From NCBI GenBank assembly GCA_964459305.1, contig CAYWNA010000064.1, forward strand, positions 1 to 56,237: 56,237 nt of DNA, read 5' to 3'. Shown here piece by piece: positions 17,246 to 24,025 of the stretch. Position 1 is the stretch's first letter. Each line of letters starts with the position of its first letter. The notes below the pieces were generated by a model, which searched no databases, was not told the DNA's origin, and saw only the letters and a list, made by a program, of their open reading frames with translations. The position numbers and the translations under genes are program-made. The DNA is from CAYWNA01 sp964459305. GTDB lineage: Bacteria > Planctomycetota > Planctomycetia > Pirellulales > Pirellulaceae.

Positions 17246-18256
17246 CTACGCGCGCCACGGACGCTCTCGGTCCTGGGCGCGGCGGAGTTCTTTGCGGAGT
17301 TGTTCGCAATTCTGTTTGATGTGGAAGTCGAACATCCCCACGGCGATGAAGTCCGCGCCGCTCTTGAATGCGTATGCGAAGCCGTCCCGCGGGTGGAAGG
17401 CTCCAGCGGCCAGCACTTTGAACGCGAGCCAGGGTTTGGTCACGGTCTTCATGAACTCGACCGTTTCCTCCGGGTTGATGCACCACATGTTGTCGTACCA
17501 GCCCTCGCCGCCGTTGAGCCAGATGAACTCTTTGCGAAGCTCTTTCTGCGTGGCCGAGGGATAGTCGTCGCTGTGGAGCGTCTTGACGTAGAAATCGCAG
17601 GGCACCTTGTGCTTTTCACAGGCCATCGGTACCAGCAGCGAATGACCCCCGACGCCGACCGGCAGGTCATGCTTCTTGGCCAGTTCAACAGCCTTGGCCA
17701 AACGATCGACCGCCCCGGCCTGCACCAAACGGTCTGCCGCCACTCCCCACACATACAAGGCAACCGCCCCGGTGTCGACCTGTTTTTGGATGTGCTCCTT
17801 CAAGTTGTTTTCGCTCTGACCGAGGTCGACTCGGATGTGCGGTATGAACTGCATGTGTCCGCCATACTCGCGATTGTATCTTTCGATGAAATTGGCGCCG
17901 GTCTCGAAGACCGTATTGATGCCGTGTTCCTCGGCGATCTTCAGGGTCTCCATCATCTTCTCCTCGGTCACGTAAGCGCGGAACAGGCGGTTGACGTATT
18001 TGAGGTCCCGGGCGTGCATGTATCCGGAAACGAGATTGCCGCCGAGCAGCATTCGGCTGATCCTTACGTTGCCGATCTTGCCGCACGGAATTGTTTCCGG
18101 CTCGGCCGCAGGCGATGCAGTTGCGGGGCCGGACTCCGCCGGAGCCGCCTGAACACGGCCTTCCGTGCCGATGCCGGCTGCGGCCCCGGCAGCACCGGCG
18201 ACCGCCAGCGATTGGTTCAGAAAGTTACGACGACTAACATTTTTCGATTCAGACAT
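17246..18256 (-). CDS. Tat-exported aldo/keto-reductase-like TIM-barrel protein
   Basis: 336 residues with a twin-arginine signal (VSRRNFLNQSLAVAGAAGAAAG, 7-28) and an Ala/Pro-rich linker. The mature part begins CGKIGNVRISRMLLGGNLVSGY, which resembles the first strand of aldo/keto reductases. It continues with alternating strands and helices (HGINTVFETG, VALYVWGVAADRL, LPVGVGGHSLLVPMA, FKVLAAGAFHP, GADFIAVGMFDFHI) typical of a TIM barrel. The AKR catalytic Tyr/Lys pair could not be assigned, so it may be only fold-related. It is convergent with the glycosidase-like gene, with 43 bp between the stops. Its role in sugar oxidation is inferred from context. Confidence 0.7.
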   Translation of the reverse strand: MSESKNVSRRNFLNQSLAVAGAAGAAAGIGTEGRVQAAPAESGPATASPAAEPETIPCGKIGNVRISRMLLGGNLVSGYMHARDLKYVNRLFRAYVTEEKMMETLKIAEEHGINTVFETGANFIERYNREYGGHMQFIPHIRVDLGQSENNLKEHIQKQVDTGAVALYVWGVAADRLVQAGAVDRLAKAVELAKKHDLPVGVGGHSLLVPMACEKHKVPCDFYVKTLHSDDYPSATQKELRKEFIWLNGGEGWYDNMWCINPEETVEFMKTVTKPWLAFKVLAAGAFHPRDGFAYAFKSGADFIAVGMFDFHIKQNCEQLRKELRRAQDRERPWRA

Positions 18257-18414
18257 CTCATTCCCTTCTGCGTCAACGATTGGACATTCTGAAAGGATAT
18301 CAACCGGTGCGCAATATGTCGAGAGTCACGCCCAGGCTAGCCACCACTGGCTCGTTCACGGCAAGCCGTATACCCGTCGTCGCCGACGAGCTCGCGCAGT
18401 TCTTGCGGAAAGGC

Positions 18415-18750
18415 CTCGACAAAGAAGGTGGTTACGCCCCGAACTACACGCCCATGGCCGTGAGTGAAACGGAGAGCGGTTTTATCGTGGGCGCCGATGT
18501 TTTGATGGGGAACGTCGAGCATCTGGTGATGACGGCGATGGTGGATACGGTCGAGTGCGGCTATGGCGAGAAGCCCCAGGCCGTGCTGGGCGACAGCGTC
18601 TACAGTACGGGGCAGAATCTAGCCGCGATGGAAGACCGTCAACAAGAATGGCTGTGGGGCTGCACCGCGTTCAATTTAAGAAAACTGATGGGGCTATGGG
18701 GAGCGCTGCGCGCGAAGCTAAACGCAGAGGCTGCGGTCGCAATAAGTTGA
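18415..18750 (+). pseudogene. IS1182-like transposase remnant with internal deletion
   Basis: The frame (open from 18280) contains YAPNYTPMAVSETESGFIVG, then a segment ending KPQAVLGDSVYSTGQNLAAME, which resembles the core around the second catalytic acidic residue of IS1182/IS5-type transposases. It then jumps directly to WLWGCTAFNLRKLMGLWGALRAKL, typical of the extreme C-terminus. The N-terminal half with the first catalytic aspartate and the middle segment between these blocks are missing. No terminal inverted repeats were found. This is a dead fragment marking an old insertion between the TIM-barrel gene and the decayed sigma/anti-sigma locus. Confidence 0.7.
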
Positions 18751-18896
18751 GGGTTTTGGGCAAGCCCCTGCGCTAAAAACCAGGGCGTCATGCGCCCCCG
18801 GATGGTCCGTCGAGCGTCTTCTTGGTCGACCATGACCAAAAACTCAACAGTTCGTCTCAGCGTCGCTCGCTCACCTCGCCCCAATGCGACACAAAA

Positions 18897-19127
18897 TCAA
18901 CGGGCCGCCTGCGGGGTGCGTGCAAGTTTCGGTTCGTTGCCCTCCGGCTTCTCGTCAGCAGCCTCCGCGTAGACTGAGGAGACGACCACTTGGATGAGAA
19001 ACAGGGCAAATATGCAAGTGCAGTATCGGCGCAGCCAGAGTAGGACGGATTGGCAATCCGTCATGCCGAGGACACTCTGCCACAAGGAGACTCTAGTTCT
19101 TGACGGGATGGGCCTAATCTGTTTCAT
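18897..19127 (-). pseudogene. Possible 5' remnant of a third gene in the sigma/anti-sigma operon
   Basis: A 76-residue frame begins 3 nt after the anti-sigma stop, on the same strand. It has a hydrophobic signal-like stretch (CIFALFLIQVVVSSVYAEA) and then only about 20 more residues before a stop. The codons before the hydrophobic stretch include the family C palindrome at 19044-19062, read as GMTDCQSVLL. It could be the start of a secreted protein whose body was deleted, or a chance frame. The rest of 18751-19130 shows nothing recognisable. Confidence 0.3.
19044..19062. repeat. Short palindrome, family C, copy 1
   Basis: GACGGATTGGCAATCCGTC: an 8-bp perfect stem with a 3-nt loop, flanked by TAG on the left. 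The same unit appears at 32421-32439 and 32540-32558. Confidence 0.8.
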
Positions 19128-19130
19128 TGC

Positions 19131-19766
19131 CTAACTTCCATTATTGCGAAGGGTGGGTTCAAGTTCAGCAGGTGATTGGTAATCGCCGTACGCGCTCGAT
19201 AGGTAAGACGCGGCCCGATCGGAGAACTCCTCAAGCTCCGGTTGGGAGGCCAGGAGTCGAGCAGGTGCCGCCAGACGCGCGGATTGCACCTCTCGCTGAA
19301 TCATCGCATCAATATCGGCCCGTCCCAGCGATTTGCTCGCGGGCATCGGAGACGGATTTCGAGCGACCTCGGTCTCGTGAGCAGAGGACGGCTCAGCAGG
19401 AGCTTCGCCCTCCCGGAATCCCGCGTGGAAACCGTCTCTATGAACAAGACCCCTGCCCTGCTGCAGCGCCGCAATCGCCACACCGAGCATCACGACAGCC
19501 ACGCATGCCGCCCCAACGGCGACGGTCATGCGCTTCGGCCGAGGTCGCTCGGCTGCACGGATCGTAACCGCCGGAGCCGTCGACGCCGCTTCCTCCCACT
19601 GATGTTTGGCGATAGCTAGAGAGCGTTGAAGTGAATGGGGTTTTGCCTGGCAGTCGCGACACTGGTCGACATGTCTGGCGACGCGTTGCGAATCGGACTC
19701 GCCGAAATCGCCGTCCAGGTAGTCGACCAGCAACGGCTCAATCGTTTGGCATGTGTCGATATTCAT
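19131..19766 (-). CDS. Anti-sigma factor with zf-HC2 zinc finger and membrane anchor
   Basis: 211 residues. N-terminal zinc-binding anti-sigma domain with C6, H32, C36 and C39 (H-x3-C-x2-C), a basic segment, one transmembrane helix (about 80-104, VAVGAACVAVVMLGVAIAAL), and a periplasmic tail with a helical part (ADIDAMIQREVQSARLAAPARLL). It would hold the ECF sigma encoded immediately upstream at the membrane; the two genes overlap by 29 bp, the usual sigma/anti-sigma arrangement. The tail contains REGEAPAEP, encoded by a short repeat (about 19390-19416) that I recognise as a recurrent planctomycete motif. It looks like an in-frame insertion. Its sigma partner is truncated, so the gene may be in decay. 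Confidence 0.75.
   Translation of the reverse strand: MNIDTCQTIEPLLVDYLDGDFGESDSQRVARHVDQCRDCQAKPHSLQRSLAIAKHQWEEAASTAPAVTIRAAERPRPKRMTVAVGAACVAVVMLGVAIAALQQGRGLVHRDGFHAGFREGEAPAEPSSAHETEVARNPSPMPASKSLGRADIDAMIQREVQSARLAAPARLLASQPELEEFSDRAASYLSSAYGDYQSPAELEPTLRNNGS
19390..19416 (-). repeat. Short repeat inserted in the anti-sigma coding sequence (GEAPAEP type)
   Basis: On the minus strand the segment encodes REGEAPAEP. From general knowledge, this peptide recurs in unrelated planctomycete proteins because of a dispersed nucleotide repeat. Only one copy was seen in this window, so the family assignment rests on recollection, not on an in-window match. Confidence 0.4.
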
Positions 19767-20150
19767 CGTGGTACCCTGCTTGGCGCAATGCTTGGGCGAG
19801 ACGTTTCCGCCCGCTGCGCAGTTGACTCCGCACGGTCGAATCCGGGATGGTCAGCACCACGCCGATTTTTTTCGAATCCAATTCCAGGAAGTAACGCATT
19901 ACCAAGACCGTCCGAAGATGCGGCTCCAATTCATCCAGGGCTTGTCGGACAAGTTGTCGTTCTTCGTTCTGATTCGCCGTGTCTTCCGCGTCGTTTCCTG
20001 CGGGTGACGCCGTCCACAGCCTCGCCATCGTCTTCAACTTGGATCGCCAACGTTTCTTGCGGCGGTGTTCGACGTTGCAGCGATTGGCGGTAACCTTGAA
20101 CAGCCACCGGCGCAGGTCCGTCCGATCTGGACTCCAAGTAGGCCTCGTGG
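19738..20150 (-). pseudogene. N-terminally truncated ECF sigma factor
   Basis: The C-terminal part is clear: DLRRWLFKVTANRC (end of region 2), a linker, then DELEPHLRTVLVMRYFLELD and KKIGVVLTIPDSTVRSQLRSGRKRL (region 4 helix-turn-helix), ending 29 bp into the anti-sigma gene. Upstream of about 20150 the same frame no longer resembles a sigma factor. Instead a different frame encodes a TPR fragment. Region 2.1-2.2, which binds core RNA polymerase, is therefore missing. The open frame runs to 20496, but its first ~115 residues are Arg/Thr/Cys-rich out-of-frame sequence. A deletion that joined two genes is the simplest explanation. Confidence 0.65.
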
Positions 20151-20605
20151 TAAGCGACGTGTCTCTGCAGCACGTCACGCAATTCGGACCAGCTGCCCAA
20201 GCCGCGCAGGGCCTCGGCGTGAGCATGGTACGCCATGTCCAAGTAGAATCGATACGCCCAAATGGAAGGAAACTCGTCGGCCAATGCCTGGTGCAAGTCG
20301 ACCGCTTCTCGATGGCATCGTTCGGCCTCGACCGGACGATCCGTCTCGCGCAGCAGCGTTCCAAAGCGTTGCGATGCGCGGGCAAGAGCAGTGCGGTAGC
20401 GAGGAATCGCCGGGTATTGCTCCTTGAGTTGTTGGGCAAGATCGACGGCCCGCCGCAACTCGGGTTCCACCTCGTCCGGATTATCGATATTGCCAAACCG
20501 GCCGCCCGTTATCGCGAGCATCTCACTCAATTCGCATTGATAATCCGTCACGCTAGGAAAGCCCCGAACGAGATCTTCGACAATCAGCGAGGTTCGGGAC
20601 TTGGC
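20150..20605 (-). pseudogene. TPR-repeat fragment (C-terminal remnant of a larger protein)
   Basis: In one minus-strand frame the sequence reads tetratricopeptide units: ELRRAVDLAQQLKEQYPAIP, YRTALARASQRFGTLLRETD, CHREAVDLHQALADEFPSIW, YRFYLDMAYHAHAEALRGLG. This pattern is typical of the C-terminal repeats of large planctomycete serine/threonine kinases or TPR proteins. No start codon or upstream domain belongs to it: the frame upstream of about 20605 is antisense to the permease remnant and the next gene. Downstream it breaks into the truncated sigma gene. It is interpreted as a leftover fragment between two deletion junctions. Confidence 0.6.
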
Positions 20606-20792
20606 GCTGTCCTTGCCGCCTGAGACAATGACTGCTTCGCCGAAGACGATCTTGAGACTCCAGCCGCGCATCGAGCCCTGGACGATCGCGGCGTCGCTGA
20701 TCATTTCAATTACTGTCGACATCGTCTTCGGCCTGTACCCGGCATATCGCGCTGCGAATTTGGATCCGATCGAAGCTCTACGGCACGAGTGA
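20601..20792 (+). pseudogene. C-terminal tail of a MacB/FtsX-type ABC permease
   Basis: The last ~40 residues (IEPWTIAASLIISITVDIVF, then GLYPAYRAANLDPIEALRHE and stop) match the final transmembrane helix and the conserved C-terminal motif of MacB-like ABC transporter permeases. The rest of the permease (about 350 residues) is absent. The tail is followed 32 bp later by an intact gene on the same strand, so a former operon has probably lost its upstream part. Confidence 0.7.
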
Positions 20793-20824
20793 TACCATCC
20801 GTCTCTAACAAAAAGGAAGACACA

Positions 20825-21661
20825 ATGTGGACTTACAATGCCATGGGCACGTACATTCTGGTCGTCACCCTCGCGACCATCTTTGTGATTATTTTGGTAG
20901 CCCGACAACAGCGAGCGCAAAAAGATGTCGCCATCTGGTTGATGTCGGGGCTGGTCGGCATTCTGTTGGGTGCCGCTGGCGCGGCCGCTGTCGTTCAAGG
21001 AATGGGATATGACCTGACCAAGAGGTTTCGACACATGACGAGCGAAGAGTTGGCTGCCATGAATGAAGATTCCGGCGAGGATGGTGAGGAAGGCGGCATG
21101 GGAATGGGTGGTCCCGGCGGTGGCATGGGCGGTCGCGGTCCTTCGCCGAAACGTCTGCTCACGACGCTCGTTCGGAAAGTCGACTTGCTCACCAGCGATG
21201 TTGCCTTGAGTTTGTCCGACGAACAAGCAGCCGGCTTGGTCGAGATTCTCGGCCGAATGAAATCGCAAGACACCATGACAGATGACGAGGCGACCGCCTT
21301 GCAGGAAGAGCTTGTCGCCTTGTTCAACGACGACCAGAAAGCGAAGCAAGACGCAATCGGCCTGCCGTTCAGTCGTGGCGGTCGTGGTGGCGGCGGTCGC
21401 GGTGGTCCCGGTGGCGGTGAGCAGGAAGAAGATGCGAATCCGTTTGCACAGGAGCGGAACGCCGAAGCAGTGCAATCACTCCTTGGCCGATTTGGCGAAT
21501 CAGCGGCGGATGAGCCGGCCGCAGGGGACGATCCTGAGGAAGCACCGAAGGATGAGCCTGCCACAGATGCGGATCCTGAAGAAGCACCGGCCGACGAGCC
21601 AGCCTCGGATGCCGAACCTGAAGAAACAACGGCGGAGAAACCTGCAGCCGCGAAAGAGTAG
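20825..21661 (+). CDS. Small membrane protein with Gly-rich loop and acidic repeat tail
   Basis: 278 residues from ATG 20825, preceded by AGGAAG; the frame could start at GTG 20789, but that lacks a ribosome site. Two transmembrane helices are at about 5-26 and 35-58. A glycine/methionine-rich loop follows (GGMGMGGPGGGMGG). The helical region LSLSDEQAAGLVEILGRM and DTMTDDEATALQEEL recalls LTxxQ-type periplasmic sensors. A second Gly/Arg-rich stretch precedes a tail of about five imperfect units of roughly 12 residues of the type DPEEAPADEPA. Function unknown. It may have belonged with the ABC permease whose tail lies just upstream. Confidence 0.6.
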   Translation: MWTYNAMGTYILVVTLATIFVIILVARQQRAQKDVAIWLMSGLVGILLGAAGAAAVVQGMGYDLTKRFRHMTSEELAAMNEDSGEDGEEGGMGMGGPGGGMGGRGPSPKRLLTTLVRKVDLLTSDVALSLSDEQAAGLVEILGRMKSQDTMTDDEATALQEELVALFNDDQKAKQDAIGLPFSRGGRGGGGRGGPGGGEQEEDANPFAQERNAEAVQSLLGRFGESAADEPAAGDDPEEAPKDEPATDADPEEAPADEPASDAEPEETTAEKPAAAKE

Positions 21662-21680
21662 CCCCATCCGGTGTTCGGGG

Positions 21681-23705
21681 TTAGCTGGTGTCTTGCCCTC
21701 GCATTGCGCGCCACAGTTCGCGCAGACGATTGAGGCTATCGCGACTGAGGCTGTCCCCGGTTGCCGAGTAGGCGGCGAAGCCGTAGAGTTCGGCCAGCGT
21801 GCGTGCCTCCTGCCCCACTAGCGCCTGCTGCCCCGACAGGCGCCAGGCGTATTCGTGGGGTGTTTGTTCGGTGTCCCGTTCGCAGCCGTGCTCACGTCCC
21901 CAGGCTTCCAATGCCTGAAGACTGTAATTCACCAGCTCCTTAGGCGAATACCGGTCGGCCGTGCCCGTGACGAAAGGATCGGCGAAATCGGCAAAAGGTC
22001 GCGGCGGCGCTACCGTTTCGACGGGCGCGTCTTCGTCCTCGGATTCCCCCCGGCGTCCACCAAATAGGTTCGCCCAGAAGTCGCGAATCGCTTGCAGGAA
22101 ATCGCGCAGTGCGGTCATCACCTCCTCGCGGTATCGCCACAACAGGTAGCCGACCAGTAGGATGAAGAACAGGTAGTACAGGAGTTTGAAGATCTGCGAC
22201 AAACCGCCCATCAAGCCGCTCGCCATTCGTGACGGGCTGAATGTCGACTGAGGTTGCTGGCCGTTAGAGCTACCACCGCCGGTTCGGCCTTGCTGCGACT
22301 CCTGCGAGGACTCGCGCTGTCCGTCGCTACGCGAACGTTCGTCGCCGGATGCGTCCCCCTGCGTCTGTTCCGCCTGTTCTTGTCCCGTCTGCGACTCTCC
22401 CTTCTTCCCGTCGCTATCCGCCGATTCCGAGCCGCCGCTGGACTCGCTTTGCTCGCCTGAAGAGCTGTCCCCGGATTTGCCTTGTTCGCCCGAAGAACCA
22501 CCGCTTGATTCGCCTTGCTTCCCCGATGAGTCGCCACCGGATTCGCCTTGTTCCCCCGACGATCCACCGCCGGATTCGCCCTGCTTGCCCGAGGAGCCAC
22601 CGCTGGATTCGCCTTGCTCGCCTGAAGAACCGTCACCGGATTCGCCCTGCCCGTCTTCTCCTTGTCCTCCTTCGGAGCCGCCTTCTTGCGACCCGCCGCC
22701 GCCCGCCTTCTGTTTGCCACTTGGGCCGCTGGCCGGCTTGGGCGTTTCGCGTTCAGACGGCGCAGCATTCTGGGCTACCTGCTCTTCATCCTCGGCGCCT
22801 TCGTTTCCCCAGCCATAGCGCGAAGCCTGCCGCTCCTCCATCGCATCGAATTGGAACTCCAGGTTGGTGACGGAGTATTCGGCGCTGGGCCGAGGCAGCA
22901 GGGCACAGAAGAGCATCAAGGCCAAGATCATGATCGTTCCCACGGTCAGCCAGACACTGGTCATGTCCAGCGGCATCTCCAGGCGGCGCTGCCGCAGGTA
23001 TCGCCGCAATCCGAGGAAGCTGGTCGTCATCAGCAATCCCAGGGCGCTGCCGACGTAGTAGCACAGCAATCGGAACGCATGTTGGCGGGCTTCCAGTTGG
23101 CCGTCGGGGATAAAACGTTGACCGATGCCGAACAGCGGCAGCGCCGCCAACGAGAAGTAGATCACCCACACGCCCGGCGCGTGCGGCCGTTTGCGGCGCT
23201 CGACGAAGCGTTCCCACAAGTTGGTCAGCGCTGGCGCCTCCTCACGGGCCGACGTGGCATCCAAGTCCTGGGGCGTCTGTGCAGCATTCGACGCTTCTTT
23301 TTCCGAATGCCCGTCCATACCGACCGTCTGCAGCAGCCCCTCGCCTGAGGCATCTTCACGTTCGTCGATGACCGTGCAGTCCCAGGTCAACTTGTCCGCG
23401 CACCACCAGATCACTCCGATCACTACGATGTTGAACAGCGTGAATCCGCAGACCAGCAACATCGCCCCCCCAAGGGGGATTGAGTAAATCATCGCGCGTT
23501 CACGCCCCTCTTCGATGGATATCCGGGCGATCAGCACGGCCGCGAAAACAAAAAGCCCAAAAACGTACTGCCCACGGCCTGAGAATCCACCTCCGTAGAA
23601 CACCTCGATCAAGAAAAAGACGAGGCTGCCGATCAGCACCATGATCAACGCCGGGCTGATGGCGATGACGACGTAGTCGATCAGTGTTTTCCGAAGTCGA
23701 GCCAT
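21681..23705 (-). CDS. Multi-span membrane protein with C-terminal DUF4129 and long Ser/Gly/Gln linker
   Basis: 674 residues from ATG 23705 (GGAAAC upstream). N-terminal helices include IAISPALIMVLIGSLVFFLI, GLFVFAAVLIARI and LLVCGFTLFNIVVIGVIWW; two or three more occur in the middle, and one lies after the linker (YYLFFILLVGYLLW). The linker (roughly residues 305-480) is built from repeats of the form GEQGESSGGSSGK. The C-terminal domain (PKELVNYSLQALEAWGREHG, TPHEYAWRL, LAELYGFAAYS) is DUF4129, often found with transglutaminase-like and DUF58 proteins. The function is not established. Convergent with the preceding small membrane protein. Confidence 0.75.
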   Translation of the reverse strand: MARLRKTLIDYVVIAISPALIMVLIGSLVFFLIEVFYGGGFSGRGQYVFGLFVFAAVLIARISIEEGRERAMIYSIPLGGAMLLVCGFTLFNIVVIGVIWWCADKLTWDCTVIDEREDASGEGLLQTVGMDGHSEKEASNAAQTPQDLDATSAREEAPALTNLWERFVERRKRPHAPGVWVIYFSLAALPLFGIGQRFIPDGQLEARQHAFRLLCYYVGSALGLLMTTSFLGLRRYLRQRRLEMPLDMTSVWLTVGTIMILALMLFCALLPRPSAEYSVTNLEFQFDAMEERQASRYGWGNEGAEDEEQVAQNAAPSERETPKPASGPSGKQKAGGGGSQEGGSEGGQGEDGQGESGDGSSGEQGESSGGSSGKQGESGGGSSGEQGESGGDSSGKQGESSGGSSGEQGKSGDSSSGEQSESSGGSESADSDGKKGESQTGQEQAEQTQGDASGDERSRSDGQRESSQESQQGRTGGGSSNGQQPQSTFSPSRMASGLMGGLSQIFKLLYYLFFILLVGYLLWRYREEVMTALRDFLQAIRDFWANLFGGRRGESEDEDAPVETVAPPRPFADFADPFVTGTADRYSPKELVNYSLQALEAWGREHGCERDTEQTPHEYAWRLSGQQALVGQEARTLAELYGFAAYSATGDSLSRDSLNRLRELWRAMRGQDTS
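22470..22700 (-). repeat. In-gene tandem Ser/Gly/Gln coding repeats
   Basis: Within the DUF4129 gene about seven imperfect ~33-nt units encode variants of SSGEQGESGG / SSGKQGESSG. Differences between units are mostly synonymous or swap Glu/Lys and Gly/Ser, as expected of an expanding and contracting low-complexity linker. Confidence 0.7.
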
Positions 23706-24025
23706 ACGTCGGTTTCCAGTTCGCGAGGTTCTGAGCACCGTCCATCAAGAAGGCCGCGGCCTCGCCCCTGTCGGGGGGCCGTTTCTCGGTGTTGAATTGG
23801 CTTCCCCGAGCGGCAGCCCCTGCTCTCAGTTTACCTGACGCCTCAATAGGCGACAATTGACGGGCGCGGAAAGACGCTACATCGGTTATCATCGCTGTGA
23901 TGAGAGCCAACATGCCCACGATCCCGCGGTCGGTTATTGGAGTCCAGGCTTTAGCCCGCCCTTCGCAGCCAAAAGGCCAGTGTACTCCGACTGACATTCC
24001 CTCCCGGCCGTGGCATACGACGCCC
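23706..24025. other. Divergent intergenic region (DUF4129 gene / double esterase)
   Basis: This 320-bp gap must hold the promoters of both flanking genes. The esterase frame is open from 23897, but its translation there looks non-coding. A GTCCAGGCTTTAGCCCGCC segment (about 23941-23959) resembles a dispersed planctomycete repeat known to me, with no second copy in the window. No RNA or operator was identified. Confidence 0.4.

Noticed and set aside
20150..20496. Reading the whole 252-codon frame from 20496 as an intact sigma factor
   Set aside because: Its first ~115 residues are Arg/Thr/Cys-rich and unrelated to sigma region 2, while another frame of the same DNA encodes clear TPR units.
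22470..22700. Regular repeats considered as a CRISPR array
   Set aside because: The units are in-frame coding repeats without unique spacers; no cas genes are nearby.
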